A stretch of DNA of 64,000 bases from Pyrenophora tritici-repentis (GCF_003171515.1 NC_089394.1:2852001-2916000); one strand, 5' to 3'; counted from the stretch's first letter, positions 47,466 to 58,048 are shown. The notes: generated from the letters alone by a model not told the origin. Numbers and translations: made by a program.

Positions 47466-48075
47466 ATTTGTGGTGTTGTGGGAGGTGGATGACTACTGCG
47501 GAGCTGCGGAGGATCAAGTCAGCCGTCTTCTCTTGACGTTTTTCTCGTAGAGTCCAGTATTTTGGCTTGCACGGGCAGCGGAGTTAATACGCACATGAAA
47601 TCGGGATCGTGGCCGAGTCTTGGAGTGTCGTGTTGCTGCTGAAGTTGTTGCGGGCATCGGCGAAACTCTACGGAAGCGCCGATTGTGTGCTTTGCTCGCT
47701 TGTTGAAAGCTCCAGACAAATCCCCGCAACGTCAGAGGGGTCGGAGTTCCAGCGTAAGAATTCGTAGTGCACAACATGCTCTTTACTTTACAATTCACCA
47801 TGACGATACCCGAAACTTCAAGCCATTGCAGTGATTGTTCTCCTGTTGTCTTGTTCATTCATATTGACCAAGTTTGGGCAGTAAGGAGCCATGCGCATAG
47901 AAACCCGTATGACAAGCACAAGTTTGAAAACAACCAAGACCAGATCCTGGGCTTTCACTTGGATTAAAATATATTTCGCTCTGAACTGAAACTCGCTACA
48001 CAGAAAATATAACCTAGGAAGAAGTCGCTGAAGTCGGTATCAACGCAACACGACCCGACTCGGCAAGAGATGCAC
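47466..48075. other. Intergenic, NAC-beta promoter and 3' flank of Bim1-like gene
   Basis: A 610-bp gap; the part next to 47466 is the promoter of the ribosome-associated NAC-beta gene. No other feature is supported. Confidence 0.5.
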
Positions 48076-48785
48076 TTAGAGCATTGCCATTGCGACCACA
48101 CCAGCAGCACCCAACACCCATGAGACGACCTTTACTTGTCCCGCTGCACCAGTTGCACCGGTGGGCTGAGCCGATCTGGGAGAGCTTGGCGAGGAATCGG
48201 TCGATGTTCCGTTGGGGTTGCCAGGGATGTTCTCTTGGGTGACCTTGATGCCTGTGTTGTTTTGGCAGTTGGTGGAGAAGTCGCTCTGCGAGAGTTTGTT
48301 GTTGACCAAGATGACGTCGGCGCACTGTGATTTCATTGTTAGCGTTTTGTTCTTTGTAAGTGGATGACATGGCTTACCTGGTACAGACCACCTGAACCCT
48401 CGTCTGAGTTGCTCACAACCTGGATCGAGGCCTTGGTGCCGTCGGCAACCTTTAATCCTGCTGGAACGGCAATGGGGTTCATGCAGAACTTTCCAAGACC
48501 ATCGACTGTGAGCTGGGGCTTGGCGACTATACTGAAGCCGGTTCCTGGGTTGTCACCAATAGCCATGTAGACGGCGATGTTGGTCTGTGGGTGGCCCAAC
48601 TGAATTTGAACGGGTCCACCGCTGATGGAGAAATTGGTACGCTGCGTCTGGACGTCATCGAAGCCTCCGCAGGGGAAGTTGCCCTCATTGTCATCGTCGA
48701 AACCACGCGCTATTGGGTATATGAGCTCGAAGTGGGCGAAGGCAAAGGGAAGGAAAGAGAGCGCAAGGAGGGAGTTGGAAAGCAT
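48076..48785 (-). CDS. Bim1/X325-like (LPMO-like) copper-binding GPI protein
   Basis: Two exons, 48378-48785 and 48076-48324 (53-bp intron), 218 aa. The signal peptide (MLSNSLLALSFLPFAFA) should be cut just before His, so the mature protein starts HFELIYPIARGFDDDNEGNF, the signature of the X325/Bim1 family. These are LPMO-like proteins that bind copper through the N-terminal His, a second His and an Asp and do not cleave polysaccharides. A second His occurs at mature position 48 (QLGHPQTN), and Asp candidates lie near GGLYQCADV. Four cysteines could form two disulfides. A Ser/Pro/Thr/Asn linker precedes a hydrophobic tail (VVSWVLGAAGVVAMAML) expected to be a GPI signal. In Cryptococcus, Bim1 works with Ctr1 in copper uptake. 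A CTR gene lies directly upstream on the same strand. Confidence 0.85.
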
Positions 48786-49515
48786 CTTGACGGTAGAGAT
48801 GTATGTGTAGGTATCGACAATGTTGTAGGTTAAAACAAGAGAGCGTTGGGTTTTAATAAAAGCGTTTGGAAGGGAAAAAGGCTCAATCACTACTATCAAA
48901 CAAACTTTGGGCGCGTCCTACGTATTTATTGTAGCTCAGGGACAGGCGCGAACCCCCGCAACCCCGTACATTCCTTTCTCAGTAAGCTCGCGTGGATCGC
49001 GTAGAGCAGGAGATGACCACGATCAGGCCTGGGGCGCTCAGACACGACCAAGCGTCTTCCAGATAGGAGGTGGTGAGCACCATACTGCAGCAACGGCGGC
49101 ACTGGCTAGCAATCCGCCGTGATGTGATATGAGCAGATTCGAGAGATGAGCAAGTTTATTACCAAAGCCGTCGTCGGGTGCTTGCAGGTGCACTAGCGCA
49201 GCGACAGGGGTCATGCATTACACTTTGACGCCACGCCGAGACCAGACCTTCGCGTCGCAGTAGACTGGACAAAAAACATGGGAATCATTTCCCATGGACC
49301 GTGAACCGGTGTCGTGGGGTTGGAGGCTGATGATCACGGGAACAAAAGCTTCATTTCACCGATTTGCGATACGTGTGGGGCTACCATGTGGTGATGCGCA
49401 ACTGCTCACAAAAATGGGATTTGATATGAATATGAATATTAGAATAGGTAAGCACTAGGACTGAAAGTGTGGCGGCGTGCGGAGATTTACACATGATTGC
49501 GAGCCTCACAATCCC
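48786..49515 (-). promoter_or_regulatory. Upstream region of Bim1-like gene with four TGAGCA/TGCTCA sites
   Basis: The 730-bp region between the Bim1-like start and the CTR 3' end holds the hexamer TGAGCA at 49074, 49130 and 49147 and its complement TGCTCA at 49403. A given hexamer is expected about once per 2 kb counting both strands. The core matches the yeast Mac1 site (TTTGCTCA) and, from memory, the Aspergillus MacA site (TGTGCTCA). Three sites lie within 79 bp, about 290-370 bp upstream of the ATG. Function is inferred. Confidence 0.5.
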
Positions 49516-50163
49516 TCAATGCATCGTGGCCTGGTTGAATCTGCCAAAGGCCACCTCGCCGATGAATGTGCCAGCCAAAACTGACATGAAATATCCAATG
49601 TTGTATGTCATGACAGCCAACATGCTGCGATATAGTTAGTACCCGTAGGATTACGAACTTGGGTGCTTCCAAACTTACAGGAGATATCCAACGCCTGCTG
49701 CGATCATCACCAAGACTGCCCGCGGCAGATCAGTGCCAAATCTCCAGGGCTGGATGTGAGACACTGGAGCCGAGACAATCCGTACGTTCTCTTGTATGCC
49801 GTTTGTCGTGAGTATGCCGGTAGTTGAGCTCGCATCGCTGTCGCCGATCGCTTTCTCGCCTGCAACGGTGATGTATCGTCGCTTCACAGCGGTTTGTACT
49901 GCCTTGGCTTCGAGGAGGGTCTTGGCTGTGAAGATGGCGCGAAGTGCAACGGCGAGGAAGATGAGGAAGATGCATGTTCCGGCATATTGGCCGGCGTTTG
50001 CTGGAGTCCATGCTTTGGACCATAAGGAGGTGGTGCTGGACTGGAAGAAGGCCATTGCCATGCCTCCTGCTCCCATATCCATTCCGTCCATACCGTTCAT
50101 GCCGTCCATGCCGCTCATGTCCATAGAGTCGTGATCAGCGCCGTGAGCAACCATGATTGCCAA
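49516..50163 (-). CDS. CTR-family high-affinity copper transporter
   Basis: Two exons, 49679-50163 and 49516-49624 (54-bp intron), 197 aa. The extracellular N-terminus is a Mets-type copper-collecting region (MDMSGMDGMNGMDGMDMGAG). Three membrane segments follow: CIFLIFLAVALRAIF, AVLVMIAAGVGYLLMLAVMT and a third starting YFMSVLAGTFIG. Segment 2 contains the essential MxxxM copper filter (MLAVM) and segment 3 the GxxxG packing motif (GTFIG), both assembled across the splice. A cytosolic loop of about 70 residues separates segments 1 and 2. The trimeric channel imports Cu(I) at the plasma membrane. It shares a 1-kb divergent promoter with a metalloreductase and is followed on the same strand by the Bim1-like gene, which supports a copper-uptake role. 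Confidence 0.93.
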
Positions 50164-51161
50164 GTTGAGATGTTGGAGTAGTAAGTGAAATAGGTGGAAG
50201 GTTCGTGTCGAGTATGCTTCGCGGAAGCTGGTGATTTATAAACGAGGGACTACGAGCTACCGAGAATTATGTTACGAGTTCCAGACTGATGATTTGGTAC
50301 TGGGGATGACGACGGCTTAAAGGTTGCTTGAGTACGCGGCGGGGTCACAGTTTCGTGGATCAGGTGATGCAGGCCTCAGGATGGCAACGTATTGGCATTA
50401 AGGCATGAGCTTGAAGGCGCAGATTATTTGTTTCTGTGTAGATGGTTGAGCGCGAATGCGTACGATTCTGTGACAGCTGCGACAATCAAGCGAAGATTAG
50501 GGCTGGGCTGAGGCATGCAGTGTCTGGGGGTTTGAGCACAATTCTTGGCTACGCCTTCCGGCCTACCCACGAGGATGAGAATACGGGAGCCACACCCCTG
50601 ACATGGCCTAGCATGGCCAGTGTGAGTGTGAGTGTGAAGTTGGGGAGAGCCGGTGTGCTCCGCGTTAGTGGCGGGCCTTTGAGCATGAGCCGGGGAGCGA
50701 CTTTGAGCATAATTAACCGCTTCCGGCTAGAAGGCGATACACCATCTTCGGAAAGACGCCACAGCAACAGGGTCTCGACCGCTCAAGTGGTGCACATCCT
50801 ACCTGCGTCTGAGCGACCATACTTCACCGATATGCAGCAGCATATGGCCTACCACTGCCGCTGTGGCTGGCGAACTCGCTGCCCTTATTCACTGTCGCAC
50901 TTCATCCACCCTTTTGTTTGTGCCGCTGCCAAATTATTGTTAATCTCTCAACACCCTTCACCAACACCCCGTAAGCCCGTACTGCTCACTCAGCACGACG
51001 ATCGTTTTTCGATATGCAATTTCGGTGCACCACCATGCGATAAGACGCCGCGTACCCTGTCCGAATTTGACGTGTTCAGGAGAGATTCTGAAGACTGGCG
51101 CAAGAGACCAACTGCAGCTGACACAGCCTGAGGCTGCAAACCTCCACCAACGTTAGACACC
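50164..51161. promoter_or_regulatory. Divergent CTR/metalloreductase promoter with copper-regulon-like sites
   Basis: A 998-bp region between two divergent start codons. It holds the octamer TTTGAGCA three times (50531-50538, 50678-50685, 50702-50709) and TGCTCA once more at 50983-50988. The first copy extends to TGAGCACA, the exact complement of TGTGCTCA, recalled as the Aspergillus MacA site. A near miss TGTGCTCC lies at about 50654. The same core clusters upstream of the Bim1-like gene. A Mac1-type copper-starvation activator is the inferred regulator. A plus-strand ORF inside (50442-51131) has no domain and is judged non-coding. Confidence 0.55.
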
Positions 51162-53279
51162 ATGGACCGTCGCATGTCCATGGGCCACATGCACATGGGC
51201 TCTGGCCCCGCCCTTAAAGAGTGGCCCAAATTCTACTATGCAGTAGTAGCAAGTGCTGTCGCCATCGCGACCCTGGTCAACCTCTACAACTACCTGCTGT
51301 ACCGACAAAGACTGTCTGCAGCAAGACGAGTTTCGCGGACACCGGCAAAGCCGAGAACGTGGTTTGCTCTCGGAAACGCGACGATTTATGCCTTAGCACG
51401 CGAGGCATCCAACTATTCCCTACGCATACCGCTGAAGCGTCGGATGTTCACGTTGCCGACTGTTGGTAAATCGTCCTTGGTCTTGGCAAACATTGTTGTT
51501 CTCATCGTCCTATGTTATCATGGTCTAGATCTGAAGAGTCAGTTCACCCGCGAGAGTGTTGGGTACCGATGTGGTGTCATTACGATTGCACAAATTCCCC
51601 TCGTCTTCCTTCTTGCCGGCAAGAACAACATCATCGGATGGCTGAGCGGCGTCAGCTACGAGCGTTTGAACTGGCTGCATCGATGGTGCGCTAGGTGTAT
51701 GCTCCTCACGGCGACTATGCACATGGGATGGTTCTTCAGTGCATGGGCGCCGTACAACTACATCGGCTACCAACTCAAAAACAACAGGATTGCTTGGAAG
51801 GGCCTCGCCGCATGGTGCACCCTGGTATGGATTGTTTTCAGTTCCATGACGCCCATTCGAGGGCTGAGCTACGAGTTTTTTGTTGTACAACACATTGTCT
51901 CATTCGCAGTATTCCTTGCATTTGTCCATCTCCATACCCCGGCCGAGATGAACGGCTACATCTGGGCACCCGTTGCGATTTTCTTTTTCGATCGTGTCAT
52001 CCGGGGTCTGCGACTGCTATACATAAACATATCACTCCTTCATTCCAAGAAGCAAAGCCAGGCCAAGGGTCTTTTGACATGCAAGGCGGAATTCACACTA
52101 CTTCCACACAACACCACCAAGATCGTTGTCCGAAATCCTCCCATCAGCTGGACTCCTGGCCAGCATGTGTACCTGACCTGCCACTCGATCGCAGCTTTGC
52201 AAAGCCATCCGTTCACCGTGGCATCCATTCCAGAGGATGGAAAGATGGAATTCTACATCAAGGCTGAGAAGGGTGGTACCAAACGGTTTCTCAACTATGC
52301 TGAGAAGTCCAGCGGCCTCATCGAAGCAGCGAACAAGACGAGATCGGTACTCATCGAAGGCCCATATGGATGCATCCGTCCTCTTCGCCAATTTGATAGT
52401 GTCGTCCTACTAGCAGGCAGCACTGGCGGCACCTTTACCGTACCCCTCCTCCGCGACCTTATCCAAGGCTGGCGAGAAAATTCCCGAATCGATACCACAA
52501 ATAGCGGATCAATCTTCAAAGCCCCCATCGGAGCAGTCACCCGCCACATCCGCTTCGTATGGGTCGTCAAAAGCAGAGGCCAACTCAGCTGGTTCTCGGA
52601 GCAACTGTCCTCCATCTACACCGAATACCAAGCCCTAAATTCCGAGCTGCGAGACATCAAACTCGAAATGACCGTCTACGTCACGTGCGATGAATCCTTC
52701 ACCGAAGAGCAAAAGTCCCTCTTATCCGGCGTGACAGCGCCCCGGCCTCGCCAACAAGTCAACCACGGCATCGTACAATACCGTCCGCGCCCAATCTCTA
52801 CTCTAGACGGAGAAAACGCCGACATCAAACCAAAGCTAGAAAAACAAGAAATTGAACTCGCCTCCCTAGACGACATCGACCCACCAAACCCTTGCACCTG
52901 CTACAACACCATCGACGAAACCGCCCCTTCCAACGGAAAAACACCCTGCTGCTGCTCCCCCGCCATCGCTACAGCCTCTTCCTCCTCATCAACACAAACA
53001 CCTACACACTCCCGCGACCCCTCCTCTGCTAAATCAACCCTCCAAGACGCACCCCTTCACCCGGCCATCGCGCTCTACGCCGGCCGCCCCCAAACCCGGG
53101 ACATCGTACGCCGCTCGCTCGAACAGGCGCTGGGCGAGAGTGCAGTAGTGGTATGTGGGCCGCGGGGACTGCTGGCGGATGTAAAGCATGATGTTGTGTA
53201 CTTGAGTGATGAGAGGGCTGTGCATAAGGGGACGGGGGCGCAAGGGATTTATTTCCATGCAGAGGGATTTGGGTGGTGA
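51162..53279 (+). CDS. Ferric/cupric reductase (FRE family) with Met/His-rich N-terminus
   Basis: Single exon, 705 aa. The extracellular N-terminus (MDRRMSMGHMHMGSG) is Met/His-rich like a CTR copper-binding region. Membrane segment KFYYAVVASAVAIATLVNLY is followed by the ferric-reductase domain with haem-ligand histidines in SYERLNWLHRWCARCMLLTA (then TMHMGWFF) and FVVQHIVSFAVFLAFVHLH. The FAD domain has ISWTPGQHVYLTCHS and HPFTVAS; the NADPH domain has VVLLAGSTGGTFTVPLLRDL and the terminal VVVCGPRGLLADVKHD. A disordered, Cys-containing insertion (CTCYNTIDE, CCCSPA) precedes the last motif. FRE enzymes move electrons from cytosolic NADPH through two haems to reduce Fe(III) or Cu(II) outside the cell. 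Sharing a promoter with a CTR gene suggests copper reduction for CTR import. Confidence 0.92.
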   Translation: MDRRMSMGHMHMGSGPALKEWPKFYYAVVASAVAIATLVNLYNYLLYRQRLSAARRVSRTPAKPRTWFALGNATIYALAREASNYSLRIPLKRRMFTLPTVGKSSLVLANIVVLIVLCYHGLDLKSQFTRESVGYRCGVITIAQIPLVFLLAGKNNIIGWLSGVSYERLNWLHRWCARCMLLTATMHMGWFFSAWAPYNYIGYQLKNNRIAWKGLAAWCTLVWIVFSSMTPIRGLSYEFFVVQHIVSFAVFLAFVHLHTPAEMNGYIWAPVAIFFFDRVIRGLRLLYINISLLHSKKQSQAKGLLTCKAEFTLLPHNTTKIVVRNPPISWTPGQHVYLTCHSIAALQSHPFTVASIPEDGKMEFYIKAEKGGTKRFLNYAEKSSGLIEAANKTRSVLIEGPYGCIRPLRQFDSVVLLAGSTGGTFTVPLLRDLIQGWRENSRIDTTNSGSIFKAPIGAVTRHIRFVWVVKSRGQLSWFSEQLSSIYTEYQALNSELRDIKLEMTVYVTCDESFTEEQKSLLSGVTAPRPRQQVNHGIVQYRPRPISTLDGENADIKPKLEKQEIELASLDDIDPPNPCTCYNTIDETAPSNGKTPCCCSPAIATASSSSSTQTPTHSRDPSSAKSTLQDAPLHPAIALYAGRPQTRDIVRRSLEQALGESAVVVCGPRGLLADVKHDVVYLSDERAVHKGTGAQGIYFHAEGFGW

Positions 53280-53857
53280 GAAGTATGAGGGTTGGTCGTG
53301 TGTGGTGGGGGGAAGAAGAGAAGTGGGACGTCGGGCCTCTTTGAGTTCCTTTTTTCTCCATTGTTGTTTATATGATTAGATGGATAACTATATACCTAGT
53401 ACCTATACCTACCTACATTATTATCTCACTATCTGTAACATATCCTACCCCTCTGATATCCTCTTTTGTTCACCTTTTCCCTTTTTCTTTTTCTGGTTCA
53501 AATTCTGTTGATCATCGGCATCGACATCGCAACTAACTAGCGTCGAGATCGAAATCGAAATCGGAATCAGCATCGAGATTGCATGTGTCATATCCGTCAT
53601 TTGTTGAAATCACAACAACAACAACAACAAACAACAAGTTTTGTCCACTTATGGAGATCCCTAGGCAGGGGATACCCTTCTATACGCGTTGAGCTTTGTT
53701 GTTATTGTTTTATTGTTTTTGTTAGTGAGTTAAAAGTCAACAATAATAAAATCAAAGTCTGTGGTCTAATCTATCTCAGTGTAATCGTTGTAGTTGTAAT
53801 CCTTCCTTAGTCGCTCGTCTGTGGAGTAAACTTTGGTGGTTTGGTGGATGTGCAGTA
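53280..53857. other. Intergenic with CAA microsatellite
   Basis: 3' flank of the reductase gene. A (CAA)n microsatellite lies at about 53612-53637, and GATCGAAATCG-like degenerate repeats near 53540-53575. No gene is supported. The transposon boundary begins at 53858. Confidence 0.6.
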
Positions 53858-55009
53858 ATGTCAATCCACGCGTGCCGGGACGCACGGTGTAACGGGACGC
53901 ATTCTTTTCCGGACCCTCGGATTGCCCCCAGTGTTCTTGTCCTAGCAAAGCTCCATTTTATACTTACTTAGTGTGTGATGGGCTAGAGCCTAGTTAGTGA
54001 ATCCTCGATGATATCTCGGTCCGAACGACGCTTAGACCATCCGCACAGTTCATAGGCAGAAGGTTATTCTAAGCCGCTCTCCGAATAACCTTTAGCACGA
54101 GATAGCTTGTAGTTCTCTTCCCCATCGAATATAACTCCAGTATACCTGTGCGATTGCTCCCTGAGCGTAGCCCCTTACATAGCGTACGTGTTAGTGTTGC
54201 TTCTAGAAAGGCCTACGAGGCAGTCTCTTATCTTATTACCAAGTGCGTTGCGGAGGTAGGATATGTTTGCATTATTATCCTATCCTTCTACGTTAGCGTT
54301 AGCAATCTCTTTTTTAAAGCGAGGGTAGAAAGATATAAAGGTCTCATCTTCTTATTAGCGTATAGAGTCTAGGTTCTAGATTACTTTCTACTTACAGTTG
54401 CGTTCTCTATAGAGGAGTTTAAGGTGCTTAAGAAGTTAATAAGGGTTTAGTAAGTTTTATCTAAGCTACATCTCGTAGAACGTTATAACATTCGTCTTTG
54501 CTACTCCTTTAAGGCGCATAATGATGTAGCGTAGCTAAGCCCTAAGGCTTTTAATAGCTAGGGTATCTTCTTTAATTTTACCTTCTATCTCTAGCTTCTA
54601 TCCTCGCTATTGTAATTTGTTACCACCAAACGTAGGAGGGTGAGGTAAGCTTAGACGTGGCTTTAGGGTGGTGTAGATAGGTAAGTCTGTAAGGGGCTAC
54701 GCTCAGGGAGCAATCGCACAGGTATACTGGAGTTATATTCGATGGGGAAGAGAACTACAAGCTATCTCGTGCTAAAGGTTATTCGGAGAGCGGCTTAGAA
54801 TAACCTTCTGCCTATGAACTGTGCGGATGGTCTAAGCGTCGTTCGGACCGAGATATCATCGAGGATTCACTAACTAGGCTCTAGCCCATCACACACTAAG
54901 TAAGTATAAAATGGAGCTTTGCTAGGACAAGAACACTGGGGGCAATCCGAGGGTCCGGAAAAGAATGCGTCCCGTTACACCGTGCGTCCCGGCACGCGTG
55001 GATTGACAT
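53858..55009. mobile_element. Element with perfect 322-bp inverted repeats
   Basis: Two arms, 53858-54179 and 54688-55009, are exact reverse complements as far as I can read. They begin ATGTCAATCCACGCG and are flanked by TA on both sides (53856-53857, 55010-55011), the target duplication of Tc1/mariner elements. The 508-bp centre (54180-54687) is TA-rich with stops in every frame and no recognisable protein. A fold-back or non-autonomous Tc1/mariner-type element fits. Each arm contains GTGATGGGCTAGAGCC (53975-53990, and inverted at 54877-54892), also found diverged at 2190 and 6751. Confidence 0.85.
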
Positions 55010-55660
55010 TACAGTACCACGGTACCACATTACCAAGCCCTTACCATACCATTGCACTTCAAACGTCACCAGACTAGCAAACAATCTCGGGTTTTGAATC
55101 ATAACATACGCATTCATCTCAAGAAAAGGGTTACTAACAGAGAGAAAGAGAGAGAAAAAATGATCGTAGTAGTAGTAGTACACCACGGCGTACCCCCTAA
55201 GTCCACACAAGCCCACACACAAGCTTACAACCCAACCCGACCCAACCCAGCACCTGAATTAACGGTATAAAACGCCCCTTATCCAAAAGAAGACTCGTCC
55301 GCAAAACACCAGCCAAGAAAAAGAAACCCAAGATATCTCGCAAAAAAGAAGATGCTAGCATCCAGTGTTTGTGGGAGGAAGAAAAAATTGATAAACAAAG
55401 GGAAGAGATTTTGTGGGGGTAGTGGAATGTGGGACAACAGCGACTCGCTCGCTCGCTCGGTCGCTGTTCCCCTTTGTCTCTTTCTCTCTCTTTCTCATCC
55501 AACGCATGAACAACACCCCTCTCTCTACCCATTTCCGTTTCCATTTCTCTCCATTTGCATAATCGTATCCTTCCTGTATAAAGAGACCCTTTCCGTGTTC
55601 ATGTCAACGCCGTTCGTAGTATAATCGTAATCGTTCCGGAGTACTAACGCACCGCCCTTC
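55010..55660. other. Intergenic, 3' flank of NIMA-type kinase gene
   Basis: Simple AG-, TC- and GCTC-rich stretches (about 55139-55160, 55443-55460, 55475-55500) but no gene. Confidence 0.5.
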
Positions 55661-58048
55661 CTATCGGACCATGCGTTTGCTGCGGACAATAAAAGGGGAT
55701 GGCATTTCCGGCTCCGTCTCTGGGTCCCAGACAGCTGGTGGGCTGATGCCACCGGCGCGTTGCTTGGCGGGACTACGGCGAGTTCCAAAGCCAAAGTTCT
55801 TCTTTGCGACACCTTCGTCTTCGCTCATGGTGTGGACGGGGATGCCACGCGCTTGCTGGAGCTCGACAAGTGTGCGGCCCTGGACTCCGCCATTGTTGCG
55901 CATCGCCTGTACACGGAACGCCTCGTTGCCCTTCTTGGATGGGAGACCAGCGAATGGTGCGGATTTGGCTGCGGCACCTGTCTTGCGTGGCGATGATGTG
56001 ACGTTTTCCGCGGACTTGGCCTTTTGTCGGGATGGAGAAGCGGCGACGATGGGTACGGCGGAAACAGGGCGGGGCTTAGTAGTCCTAGGACCAAGGAGAT
56101 TGGGCGTGCTTCCAAGACGGGCATTGGCCTTCAATAGTGGTGCTTGAGCATTCGCGAGTACCTTGAATGGGTCATCACTCATAGAACGACCGCCAGACGC
56201 ACTGCGTGCTCGTGTTGGGGAGGGTAGCACAGGGAGATCGTCGTCGTCGTCATCGAAATCAGCGTTCCATTCAGATGCCGTTGGTGACGGAGGAACATCG
56301 GCGTCCCATTTTCGTGCATTCTCCTTGGCGGCAGCAAAAATGTTCTGTTTGGGTTGATGGTTGCGACGAGGCGAAAGTGATAGGCCCTTGAGGGATGGCG
56401 GTGCTGGGGATGGCTCGGCCATTTGTACGTCCATGGGCGAGTCTGGAACTTGCATTGTAGAAGGCTGGGTGTACATTGTGCGTGCGCGAACAAGAGGGCC
56501 GCGAGACGGTCGCTTGGCCTTTTGCTTGGGTGCGATTGTGACCTCTTCCGTGTTGTCATCCAGGGAAAGCGACGAGAGATCCGTTCCGCTTGCAAATTCT
56601 GAGTCGGTGTTGAGCGTGCTCTGTGACCCATGCGCAACGGGGGCTTCATTATCGGCCGGGAACAAAGCAGCGGGTTCTGTGGCCGACATGACTGGTGTGT
56701 TGGATCGAGGCGCGAGCTTTGGCGATGTGCTCAGCCGGGCAGGATACATCTTGAGGGCCCTCTCCACCCTTCGGTTGACCTCGCCTTCAAAAGTGGCCTG
56801 GAGATGCGCCAACTCTTTCTGAACCCGCAGGTCCGTTTGCAGCTTTACTTGCCGCTCAATTTCCAATTGTGCCTTTACTTCCCATTCACGGCGAAGTTGG
56901 TCGTCGAGCTCCTTGCGTATCCGCGAGATGGCCTCACTGGCCTCCCTCTCACGCTTCGCCGTAAGCATCCTCTGTTCTTTCAGGTCCTGGCCCAATTTTA
57001 CAACCTCTTGTTCCTTCCTCATGAGTTTTACGATGGGCAGGTTGAGAAGCGCAGCCGTGTCTGGTCGATGATCCGGGGTCGTGTTCAGACAGCTGGCAAT
57101 CACCTTTCGCAGTTCAGCCGAGTAGCAAGACGGTATGTCGGGGTAGCGTCCCAACTTGATCTTGGAGATCAATTCGAAATGGGTCTTCGCATTAAAGGGT
57201 GGGGACTTGGTGCACATTTCGTATATAATGCACCCCAATGCCCAAATGTCGGAGTGGGGTCCATATTGTTCGGCCTTGCAGATCTCGGGAGACATGTAAA
57301 ATGGTGTTCCTACGTAGGTTGATGCGAAGTCGTGGGATTGGAGAATCTTGGAAAGACCAAAGTCGCCAAGCTTGACAGAGTTATCGTCACCAAGGAAGAC
57401 TGATACTGTTAGCAGGGCACTTTGGCTATCCAGGATACATGGCTACTCACTGTTCTCAGGCTTCAGATCGCGGTGAAGGATCATGGGTTTTCGCGGGTCA
57501 CGAGCAGGCTTCGCGTTGCCTACGAGTCCCATTACATTGCGGCCGGCCGCGGGCGGGTCTTCGCCATAGTGGCAGCGGTACAGAGCGCTGACGATCTGGC
57601 TGAAGATGCTCCATACAAATTCCTCATCGCACATTTGGTTTTTATTCTTGAGGTCGCGGATGACACGGCCGAGGTCGCCGTTGCCGCAGTATTCCATGTA
57701 GAGGTGGAGGTCTTGGGATGCCTTGATATGGTCGCGTTCGAAGTAGGCGACGATATTGGGGTGTCGCAGCTCTTTCAGGATAGACAGTTCGGCCTGCAAT
57801 TGTTCGCGCTCTTTCTGGGACATTTTGAGGTAGCTGATCTCTTTCCGGCAGAGAATCTAAATGGCGGTCAGCGGCTTGTATGCGCAAACTTGTCGGCGTC
57901 ACATACGTAGCCATCAGACTTGCGTTTGACCTTGCGAATGACACCAAAGGAGCCATGCCCTGTATCCTGTCAGCGTATGCAAAGTGTTTCCTGGGGGACG
58001 GAGCGTACCAATCTTCTCGAGCACATCGTACTTGTCTTCTTCAGGCAT
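55661..58048 (-). CDS. nimA: NIMA-related G2/M Ser/Thr protein kinase
   Basis: Four exons: 58009-58048, 57907-57959, 57451-57856 and 55661-57399, 745 aa; introns of 49, 50 and 51 bp. The kinase domain starts at once: YDVLEKIGHGSFGVIRKVKR (glycine loop restored by splicing), CRKEISYLKMSQKEREQLQA (Lys and Glu), MEYCGNGDLGRVIRDLKNKN, HRDLKPEN, LGDFGLSK and GTPFYMSPEICKAEQYGPHS. A short insertion (about 25 residues) precedes HRDLKPEN, as in fungal NIMA kinases. A coiled coil follows the kinase (EQEVVKLGQDLKEQRMLTAK and onward), typical of the family, then a long basic, Ser/Pro-rich disordered tail with probable PEST and CDK sites. Aspergillus NIMA is required for mitotic entry; yeast Kin3 is the homologue. 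Confidence 0.93.

Noticed and set aside
50442..51131. 229-aa plus-strand ORF in the CTR/FRE promoter
   Set aside because: No domain or signal peptide and no coding-like composition; it lies between two divergent starts and contains the putative regulatory hexamers.
54148..54372. ORF spanning the arm and centre of the inverted-repeat element
   Set aside because: It is short, unrelated to known transposases and crosses the arm boundary; the centre has stops in all frames.
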